From assembly GCF_000155675.2 (NCBI RefSeq), contig NC_020911.1:89501-153500 (forward strand): DNA of 64,000 nt. The letters run 5' to 3'. The translations under genes and the position numbers were made by a program. The notes below the pieces were generated by a model. That model made no database searches, was not told the DNA's origin, and saw only the letters and a list, made by a program, of their open reading frames with translations. Below are positions 57,446 through 64,000 of the stretch, piece after piece; position 1 is the first letter of the stretch, and the number at the start of each line of letters is the position of its first letter. The stretch comes from Octadecabacter antarcticus 307. GTDB taxonomy: Bacteria > Pseudomonadota > Alphaproteobacteria > Rhodobacterales > Rhodobacteraceae.

Positions 57446-58393
57446 ATGACAAATATCGTTGAGGTTCGACGCCTCACAAAGACCTTTGATGGGGGTCTCA
57501 AAGCCCTTAAGTCTGTTGATCTGGACATCAAATCTGGTGAGATCATTGCGTTGCTTGGACCTAACGGTGCGGGCAAGACCACTTTGATATCAACGATTTG
57601 CGGCATAACCCGCGCCACAGGTGGAACGGTGACGATTGACGGGCATGACAACGTCACAGCTTACCGCGCCGCGCGCAATCTGGTTGGGCTCGTCCCGCAG
57701 GAAATCAATCTCGAACCGTTCGAGAAGGTCATTAACACTGTCCGTTTCTCACGTGGGTTGTTCGGCAAGGCGCCAAATGACGCCTACCTCGAAAAAGTCC
57801 TGAAATCCCTTTCCCTATGGGACAAGAAGGACGCCAAGATCATGACGTTGTCGGGTGGGATGAAACGCCGCGTCCTGATTGCTAAGGCGCTTGCGCATGA
57901 ACCACGCGTTCTGTTCCTTGATGAACCAACCGCTGGCGTGGATGTCGAATTGCGCAAGGACATGTGGCAGGTCGTGGCCCAGCTCAAGAAAGATGGTGTC
58001 ACGATTATCCTTACGACGCACTACATCGAAGAAGCCGAGGCCATCGCCGATCGTGTCGGTGTCATCGCCAAAGGGGAAATCCTTTTGGTTGAAAACAAGA
58101 CAGACCTGATGACCCGCATGGGGCAAAAGACGCTCAAGGTTGAACTGGCGGCACCGGTGAAAACGATACCGAAAGCCCTGTCGAAATACGATCTCACGAT
58201 TGAAAGCGATGGTTTGTTGTACGCCTATGACACTGCGACGGACCGAACAGGAATTACAGGGCTTTTGGCCGATCTACAAAAGGCAGGATTAAAAATGACG
58301 GACCTGCAAACGCGACAATCATCACTCGAAGAAATATTCGTGTCCCTCGTTTCTGACAAAGGCGTCGCAGTCGATAAGGCAGATGTAGCATGA
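57446..58393 (+). CDS. ABC-2 type exporter, ATP-binding protein
   Basis: 315 residues. Walker [10 protein letters not shown], signature [15 protein letters not shown], Walker [13 protein letters not shown] and switch His [10 protein letters not shown]. The SGGMKRR signature and the C-terminal extension ([31 protein letters not shown]) are typical of the YadG/DrrA branch that pairs with ABC-2 permeases. Its stop overlaps the permease start (ATGA). Confidence 0.93.
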   Translation: MTNIVEVRRLTKTFDGGLKALKSVDLDIKSGEIIALLGPNGAGKTTLISTICGITRATGGTVTIDGHDNVTAYRAARNLVGLVPQEINLEPFEKVINTVRFSRGLFGKAPNDAYLEKVLKSLSLWDKKDAKIMTLSGGMKRRVLIAKALAHEPRVLFLDEPTAGVDVELRKDMWQVVAQLKKDGVTIILTTHYIEEAEAIADRVGVIAKGEILLVENKTDLMTRMGQKTLKVELAAPVKTIPKALSKYDLTIESDGLLYAYDTATDRTGITGLLADLQKAGLKMTDLQTRQSSLEEIFVSLVSDKGVAVDKADVA

Positions 58394-59151
58394 ATTATCA
58401 AGCAATCAGGTCGATCTATACATTTGAAATGGCGCGGTTTTTCCGCACGCTTATGCAAAGTTTTATCAGTCCTGTCATCTCAACCTCACTTTACTTTGTG
58501 GTCTTTGGCACAGCCATTGGAAGCCGCATCGAAAGCGTCGAAGGTGTTGACTACGGCGCGTTCATTGTCCCCGGCCTCATCATGTTGTCGGTCATGACGC
58601 AGGCCACGTCTAACGCCAGTTTCGGCATCTATTTTCCGAAATTCATTGGGACAATCTACGAACTGCTCTCCGCTCCGGTCAGCTTTTTTGAGATCACAGT
58701 GGGCTACGTCGGGGCCGCGGCGACCAAGGCGATGTTCATCGGCGTTGTCATCCTCGCCACGTCATTCTTGTTCGTTGATTTCACAATCCAGCACCCGCTG
58801 GCGATGATCGCATTCCTGACACTCACCTGCCTGAGCTTCTCGCTCCTTGGTTTTATCATCGGCATCTGGGCTGGCAATTTCGAACAATTGCAGTTGATCC
58901 CGCTGCTGATCATCACGCCGTTGGTGTTCCTTGGTGGTTCGTTTTATTCCGTAACGATGCTGCCCCCGATTTGGCAAACGATCACCATGTTCAATCCCGT
59001 CGTTTATTTGATTTCAGGCTTTAGGTGGTCGTTTTTTGGGACGGCAGACGTGCCTATCGGCCTTAGCCTTATGGCGATCGCGCTGTTCACCGCGCTTTGT
59101 GTCGGCATCATCGCATGGATTTTCAAGACCGGTTGGCGCATTCGCCAGTAA
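58390..59151 (+). CDS. ABC-2 type exporter, permease
   Basis: 253 residues, six membrane helices. The ABC-2 permease signature ([63 protein letters not shown]) resembles YadH. Forms a transporter with the preceding ATPase; substrate unknown. Confidence 0.92.
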   Translation: MNYQAIRSIYTFEMARFFRTLMQSFISPVISTSLYFVVFGTAIGSRIESVEGVDYGAFIVPGLIMLSVMTQATSNASFGIYFPKFIGTIYELLSAPVSFFEITVGYVGAAATKAMFIGVVILATSFLFVDFTIQHPLAMIAFLTLTCLSFSLLGFIIGIWAGNFEQLQLIPLLIITPLVFLGGSFYSVTMLPPIWQTITMFNPVVYLISGFRWSFFGTADVPIGLSLMAIALFTALCVGIIAWIFKTGWRIRQ

Positions 59152-59196
59152 CTGCTGACCTTGTTTCCACCCCGACCGCGGCCTAAATGGAACATT

Positions 59197-59985
59197 ATGA
59201 AAAACTGGATTCCCTTTATCAAATCAGACCCCCACGTGGCCGTTATCCGGCTTCAGGGGACAATCGCGTCTTCCGGTCGTTCCCTGAATGATCGCGGGCT
59301 GACCGACAGCATCGAAAAGGCGTTCCGCAGTAAGCCGAAAGCGGTGGCGCTGGAGATCAGCTCTCCCGGTGGATCACCTGTCCAATCATCGCTTATCTGC
59401 GCACGTATTCGCAGGCTCGCGGATGAAAAAGATATCCCCGTCTATAGTTTCGTTGAAGATGTCGCTGCATCGGGTGGCTATTGGCTCGCGACAGCGGGGG
59501 ACGAGATATATGTCGACCGTGGGTCAATTGTCGGGTCCATCGGGGTGATTACGGCAGGCTTCGGACTGACCGGAACATTGGACAAGATCGGTGCCGAACG
59601 CCGCGTCTATACTGCCGGAAAGTCCAAAAGCATGCTCGACCCATTTCAGGCAGAAAAGCCTGCGGATGTGAAACGCCTCAAGGGTCTGCTGGACGATCTG
59701 CACGTGTTCTTTAAAGACCACGTCAGCACGCGCCGCGCTGGTAAGATTGTAGATCAAGATCTGTTCACAGGAGACATCTGGGTTGGCCAAAAATCCATCG
59801 ACGTCGGGCTGGCCGATCACCTCGGTCATCTGGTCCCTACGATGAAGGATCGCTTTGGTGATAAAACCAAATTTCGCCGTTTTGGGCAGAAGAAGCCGTT
59901 CTTGTCGCGTTTCGGGGCCCAAATCATCGACGATGCCGTCGGTGGTATCGAAGAACGCGCATCTTATGCGCGGTTCGGCCTGTAG
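59197..59985 (+). CDS. S49 family peptidase (SppA/SohB-like)
   Basis: 262 residues. The catalytic Ser lies in EDVAASGGYWLATAGDEIYV and the general-base Lys in YTAGKSKSMLDPFQ, the Ser-Lys dyad of signal-peptide peptidase A. No clear N-terminal anchor, so either cytoplasmic-side or peripherally bound. It leads a run of genes on the same strand with the tiny protein next to it. Confidence 0.88.
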   Translation: MKNWIPFIKSDPHVAVIRLQGTIASSGRSLNDRGLTDSIEKAFRSKPKAVALEISSPGGSPVQSSLICARIRRLADEKDIPVYSFVEDVAASGGYWLATAGDEIYVDRGSIVGSIGVITAGFGLTGTLDKIGAERRVYTAGKSKSMLDPFQAEKPADVKRLKGLLDDLHVFFKDHVSTRRAGKIVDQDLFTGDIWVGQKSIDVGLADHLGHLVPTMKDRFGDKTKFRRFGQKKPFLSRFGAQIIDDAVGGIEERASYARFGL

Positions 59986-60147
59986 ATGATATTTAAAATT
60001 GTGTCCCTTTTCTTGGTCGGCATGGCTTTGATGGCGATGTTTGGCAAACTGACCGTACCGGGTGTCAAACGGCTAACAGATGCAAAGTGCAAGTCTTGTG
60101 GCAAGTTCAGCTTTGGTAAGCGGTGCGACTGTAAGGAACGCAAATAG
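59986..60147 (+). CDS. 53-residue membrane-anchored zinc-ribbon-like protein
   Basis: An N-terminal hydrophobic helix (IFKIVSLFLVGMALMAMFGK) is followed by a small Cys cluster, CKSCGKFSFGKRCDCK, which could bind zinc. Its ATG directly follows the peptidase stop and its stop directly precedes the next ATG, so translation is coupled. Function unknown. Confidence 0.75.
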   Translation: MIFKIVSLFLVGMALMAMFGKLTVPGVKRLTDAKCKSCGKFSFGKRCDCKERK

Positions 60148-61134
60148 ATGTTGGTTTGGCTTTCGATACCTGAGGGGTCAACAACGGATTGGACGTTCAC
60201 GATTGTGGGGCTGGTGCTGCTGCTGCTGGCTGGTGACAGCCTTGTCAAAGGGGCGGTGAACATGTCCCTGCGCCTTGGCGTGCCGGCGTTTATTGTATCA
60301 CTGACGATTGTGGCTTTTGGCACCTCTGCGCCGGAACTGTTGATATCAATCAAAGCTATTTTGGGCGGTGTGCCTGATCTGGCCTTGGGCAACGTGGTGG
60401 GGTCAAACACCGCTAATGTGCTTCTGGTGCTGGGCGTTCCCGCGCTTTTGGCCGTCATGCACACCAGTGGGTGCGATACCCGCAACAGCTACTTGCAAAT
60501 GCTGGGTGCGACGGTGTTGTTCATTGGGCTGGCCTATCGCGGCGTCTTTGACTGGATCGCTGGTTTGATATTGTTGACTGCACTTGCGGGAATGTTGATC
60601 TATGCGGGGCGGTGCGCGAAACGCCACCGCAGAGCCTGCAAAAGGGTCGAAGACGATGACTTTGGTGATTTAGAAGGCGCGGACCCTGACCTGCCTTGGT
60701 CCAAGATCATCTTGTACCTTGTCCTTGGCATGATTGGCCTGCCGCTGGGCGCAAGCCTTCTGGTCGACGGCGCTTCAGAAATCGCGCTAAGCTACGGCGT
60801 GTCACAAGCGGTGATTGGCCTGACACTTGTTGCCATCGGCACATCGCTGCCCGAGCTCGCCACAACAGTGGTGGCCGCGCTGCGCAATCAGGCTGACGTT
60901 GCGCTGGGCAACGTGATCGGATCCAACATGTTTAACCTTCTGGGTATTATTGGTGTTGCATCGTTGGTTGGCCCGATCCCAGTGGGTGCGAATTTCTTTG
61001 CTTTCGACTTCTGGGTCATGCTGTCTGCTACACTGATCCTGATCCCGTTCGTGTTTTTCAAACGCGACCTGACCCGCATCTGGGGCGTGATCCTGTCGGC
61101 TCTCTATATCACGTATATGCTGGTGGTGCTTTGA
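60148..61134 (+). CDS. Calcium/sodium antiporter, CaCA family
   Basis: 328 residues, about ten helices with the two inverted alpha repeats: GTSAPELLISIKAILGG with GNVVGSNTANVLLVLG, and GTSLPELATTVVAALRNQ with GNVIGSNMFNLLGIIG. An acidic cytoplasmic loop lies between them. YrbG-like. The stop overlaps the next start. Confidence 0.92.
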   Translation: MLVWLSIPEGSTTDWTFTIVGLVLLLLAGDSLVKGAVNMSLRLGVPAFIVSLTIVAFGTSAPELLISIKAILGGVPDLALGNVVGSNTANVLLVLGVPALLAVMHTSGCDTRNSYLQMLGATVLFIGLAYRGVFDWIAGLILLTALAGMLIYAGRCAKRHRRACKRVEDDDFGDLEGADPDLPWSKIILYLVLGMIGLPLGASLLVDGASEIALSYGVSQAVIGLTLVAIGTSLPELATTVVAALRNQADVALGNVIGSNMFNLLGIIGVASLVGPIPVGANFFAFDFWVMLSATLILIPFVFFKRDLTRIWGVILSALYITYMLVVL

Positions 61135-61904
61135 TGCCCGCTGCGTTGGTGACAGGGGGGGCTGCGCGACTTGGCAAAGCCATGTCGCTATACCTCGCCG
61201 CGCGCGGCTATGATGTCGCGGTGCATTACAATTCTAACGCAGATGCTGCGGCCACGGTCGCCGCCCAATGTGGTGGGAAATCTGTGGCCATCCACGCTGA
61301 TCTGCTAGATGAGGCACAAACGAGTGACCTTTTGCCAAATGCGTCCCGCCTGCTTGGGCAGCCCATCACCGTATTGATCAACAACGCGTCTATTTTTGAA
61401 TACGACACGGTTCAGACTGCGACGAAAGACAGTTGGGATCGACACATTGGGTCGAACCTGCGCGCGCCTTTTTTTTTAACACAAGCGCTCGCACAGCAAG
61501 CGCCTTATGCGCAGATTGATGAAAACGGTGAGCCTTTCGCCGGTGCTCTCGTGGTCAACATGATTGATCAACGCGTGCGCAAGCTGACGCCGGAATTTAT
61601 GACCTATACGATTGCCAAAATGGGGCTTTGGGCGTTCACCCAAACGGCTGCCATGGGCCTTGCGCCGCATGTCAGGGTCAACGCCATTGGTCCCGGGCCG
61701 ACATTGCAAGGAGCGCGTCAATCGGATGACCATTTTGCCCATCAGCGGGCAAATACTGTGCTTGGTCGTGGTGCGAACCCTTCGGACATCACCGTTGCTC
61801 TGGGGTACTTTCTGGATGCACCTGCGGTCACAGGGCAACTTTTGTGCGTCGACGGGGGGCAACATATTGGTTGGCAAACACCGGATATCCTCGGCGTAGA
61901 GTGA
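61134..61904 (+). CDS. SDR family oxidoreductase, pteridine-reductase-like
   Basis: 256 residues from ATG 61134, overlapping the CaCA stop. TGGAARLGKA binds NADP; INNASIFEYD and the catalytic YTIAK (YxxxK) follow, with RVNAIGPGPTLQG and VDGGQHIGW at the end. The arginine in the TGGAxRxG motif points to the FolM/pteridine-reductase group. Confidence 0.87.
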   Translation: MPAALVTGGAARLGKAMSLYLAARGYDVAVHYNSNADAAATVAAQCGGKSVAIHADLLDEAQTSDLLPNASRLLGQPITVLINNASIFEYDTVQTATKDSWDRHIGSNLRAPFFLTQALAQQAPYAQIDENGEPFAGALVVNMIDQRVRKLTPEFMTYTIAKMGLWAFTQTAAMGLAPHVRVNAIGPGPTLQGARQSDDHFAHQRANTVLGRGANPSDITVALGYFLDAPAVTGQLLCVDGGQHIGWQTPDILGVE

Positions 61905-62203
61905 TCAAGTCAAAGTGACGCCAGGACAAGTTGTGCACTGGTCCGTGTCAATGTCACAAAATATTTACTTTTGTTTAATGTTTTCAAATATTTGCCAAGC
62001 TGATATAAAAATACTATTCCGTATCAACGGGTTGCATAATTGCTCAAAAAATAGGCACTTCTGCCAAGGGCAAGGAAAACAAAGGATTTCTTCTTCTCAG
62101 CTAGATTTGCCCACGAAGTTATCCACAGATTTCGTGGGTATGTTTACCCTTGCAAGGGGTGCTTTGCCATTGCAGCGGGCGACGGGAATCATAGGTTAAG
62201 GGC
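61905..62203. promoter_or_regulatory. Upstream region of uvrC
   Basis: 300 bases, AT-rich, no gene. Contains the DnaA-box hairpin at 62110-62138. Confidence 0.45.
62110..62138. promoter_or_regulatory. DnaA box inside an inverted repeat
   Basis: CCCACGAA (62110-62117) and TTCGTGGG (62131-62138) are perfect inverted repeats. Between them lies TTATCCACA (62119-62127), the consensus DnaA box. It is 66 bases upstream of uvrC. Confidence 0.55.
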
Positions 62204-64000
62204 ATGAACGTGGATCCCACCAAAACTCCGACCGGATATGACGTCATCCAAGGTTACTTGCGCACGCTTGACGGCTCGCCAGGGGTGTACCGGATGCTCG
62301 ACAGCCAAGCCCGTGTTTTGTATGTCGGCAAGGCGCGAAGCCTGAAGAACCGCGTCAGCAACTACGCGCGGCCATCGGGCCATTCGGCGCGGATTGCCAC
62401 GATGATTTCGCACACCGCGTCGATGATGTTTCTGACGACCAACACCGAAACTGAAGCGCTGTTGCTGGAACAAAACCTGATCAAACAGCTGAAGCCGAAA
62501 TATAACGTGCTGTTAAGGGACGATAAAAGCTTTCCGAATATCCTGATCTCCGGTGATCACGAATTCCCGCGCATTGAAAAGCATCGTGGGGCAAAAAGGA
62601 AAAAAGGGAACTATTATGGGCCCTTCGCGTCAGCTGGCGCTGTAAACCGCACGTTGAACACACTGCAACGGGCGTTCTTGCTGCGTAATTGTTCGGACAG
62701 TGAATATGAATCCCGAACGCGACCGTGTTTGCAGTATCAGATCAAACGCTGTTCTGCACCCTGTGTTGGAAAGGTTGCGCAGGGCGACTATAAGCAGCTG
62801 GTCAAAGATGCTGAACGTTTCTTGACCGGTAAGTCGACCGAAATGCAGGCGTCGCTGGCGGCTCGGATGCAACAGGCGTCAAATGATATGGAATTTGAAC
62901 GCGCCGCAGCGCTGCGCGACCGCATCAAGGCGTTGACGCAGGTACAGACGTCCCAAGGCATCAACCCGCGCGGCGTCACAGAGGCTGACGTGATCGCGCT
63001 GTATCGTGACGGTGGTCAGGCCTGCGTGCAGGTGTTTTTCATTCGTGCCAATCAAAACTGGGGCAATCGCGATTATTACCCGCGGGTAAGTGGCGATGAG
63101 GATGCGAGTGAGGTCATGCAAGCCTTCGTCGGGCAGTTTTATTCCGACCGGGAACCGCCGCGCATGTTGCTGTTGTCTCATGGCCTTGATGATGATGACC
63201 TTATGACTGAGGCGCTGTCGGAAAAGGCCGGCCGCAAGGTTGAGATTATCGTGCCTCAACGTGGGGAAAAAGCCGAGCTGGTCAGCGGTGCCGCACGCAA
63301 TGCCCGCGAAAGTTTGGGGCGTAAGATGTCCGAAACGGCGACGCAAGGCCGCCTGCTGCGCGGTTTGAAAGAGGCGTTTGATCTGCCTGAGGTGCCGCAA
63401 CGAGTTGAGGTTTACGACAACTCGCACATCCAAGGGGCCTTTGCCGTCGGCGCGATGATTGTCGCGGGACCTGAGGGGTTCGACAAGAACCAGTACCGAA
63501 AGTTCAACATTCAAGGGGATGACCTGACCCCTGGGGATGATTTTGGGATGATGAAAGAAGTCTTGATGCGGCGGTTCAAGCGCCTGCTAAAAGAGGATCC
63601 GAAGCGCGAATTGGGCACATGGCCAGGATTATTGCTGATCGATGGCGGTGCAGGGCAGGTGAGCGCAGTGCGTGCCATTATGGAAGAGCTTGGCGTTGGT
63701 GATGTGCCGATGGTAGGTGTTGCCAAGGGCGTGGATCGCGACCACGGCAAAGAAGAATTCTACCGCACTGGCAAGCAGGTCATGGCCTTGCAGCGCAATG
63801 ATCCGGTTTTGTATTTCGTTCAACGCATGCGCGACGAGGCGCACCGGTTCGCGATCGGCACCCACCGGGCAAAGCGGTCCAAGGCGATTGGGGCTACGCC
63901 GCTGGATGATGTGCCAGGTGTCGGGGCGACCCGTAAACGGGCGTTGTTACAACATTTCGGGTCAGCCAAGGCCGTGGGTCGTGCGGCGCTTGCGGACCTT
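62204..64000 (+). CDS. uvrC: Excinuclease ABC subunit C (runs off the window)
   Basis: 599 residues visible, then the window ends. The GIY-YIG nuclease domain ([32 protein letters not shown]) makes the 3' incision; the UVR region ([16 protein letters not shown]) and the UvrC RNase H-like domain ([40 protein letters not shown]) make the 5' one. The C-terminal helix-hairpin-helix ([20 protein letters not shown]) begins at the edge. ATG at 62204. Confidence 0.96.
   Translation, partial: MNVDPTKTPTGYDVIQGYLRTLDGSPGVYRMLDSQARVLYVGKARSLKNRVSNYARPSGHSARIATMISHTASMMFLTTNTETEALLLEQNLIKQLKPKYNVLLRDDKSFPNILISGDHEFPRIEKHRGAKRKKGNYYGPFASAGAVNRTLNTLQRAFLLRNCSDSEYESRTRPCLQYQIKRCSAPCVGKVAQGDYKQLVKDAERFLTGKSTEMQASLAARMQQASNDMEFERAAALRDRIKALTQVQTSQGINPRGVTEADVIALYRDGGQACVQVFFIRANQNWGNRDYYPRVSGDEDASEVMQAFVGQFYSDREPPRMLLLSHGLDDDDLMTEALSEKAGRKVEIIVPQRGEKAELVSGAARNARESLGRKMSETATQGRLLRGLKEAFDLPEVPQRVEVYDNSHIQGAFAVGAMIVAGPEGFDKNQYRKFNIQGDDLTPGDDFGMMKEVLMRRFKRLLKEDPKRELGTWPGLLLIDGGAGQVSAVRAIMEELGVGDVPMVGVAKGVDRDHGKEEFYRTGKQVMALQRNDPVLYFVQRMRDEAHRFAIGTHRAKRSKAIGATPLDDVPGVGATRKRALLQHFGSAKAVGRAALADL

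Noticed and set aside
1..64000. CRISPR array
   Set aside because: No regularly spaced repeats were seen; the dispersed hairpins are single and far apart.

Overview
The window looks like chromosomal DNA of a marine alphaproteobacterium of the Roseobacter group (Rhodobacteraceae). This rests on the dapF-mtaB and petABC blocks, the thiBPQ operon behind a TPP riboswitch, the uvrC family type, and moderate GC content in the core genes. The very high insertion-sequence load with many broken genes recalls Octadecabacter, but the genus is an inference that would need a database comparison.

Layout. (1) 1-21.4 kb is an accessory, heavily rearranged region. It holds one decayed and four near-identical IS5-family (IS903-like) elements, a complete IS21-type element (istAB), three LysR regulators (one cut by an IS), a LuxR-type regulator, two SRPBCC proteins, a GFA/DUF2306/epimerase group, and fragments of a cytosine-C5 methyltransferase, an aldo/keto reductase, a mannitol-dehydrogenase-like gene and a polymerase-like gene. 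It ends at a tRNA-Lys(UUU) gene. (2) 21.5-42.3 kb is core: dapF-mtaB-GST-PaiB-like-GST, the cytochrome bc1 operon petABC, the thiamine transporter thiBPQ with its riboswitch, aroC, an EamA transporter, an HU protein, AMP nucleosidase, a five-gene translationally coupled operon for CoA-ester catabolism, and aroQ. (3) 42.3-54.1 kb is a second accessory region: a HEPN (ApeA-like) gene with an in-frame stop, an alcohol dehydrogenase, a chimeric transporter fragment, and a three-level nest of transposons (IS110-family element containing an IS3-family element containing a second IS110-family element), followed by a broken SulP permease. (4) 54.2-64 kb is core again: DUF2461, a CPA1 antiporter, a MYG1-like protein, an ABC-2 exporter, an S49 peptidase with a tiny zinc-ribbon protein, a CaCA antiporter, a pteridine-reductase-like SDR and the start of uvrC.

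The most unusual signal is a family of tiny (36-41 bp) palindromic insertions. Each has a conserved 5' arm (GCCCGGCAG), a hairpin whose stem sequence differs between copies but stays self-complementary, and a conserved 3' arm (GAGAGGGG). I find twelve clear copies and one weak one. Eleven of the twelve lie inside transposase genes of three IS families, and the twelfth is in the non-coding tail of an IS. Comparing the interrupted protein families with their usual sequence shows that these are discrete insertions, often directly before a GGC triplet. In the IS5-type element the 39-bp insert is in frame but carries a UGA stop, yet that element is present in four nearly identical copies, so it has moved since it acquired the insert. 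This may be an undescribed hairpin micro-element that targets or parasitises transposons.
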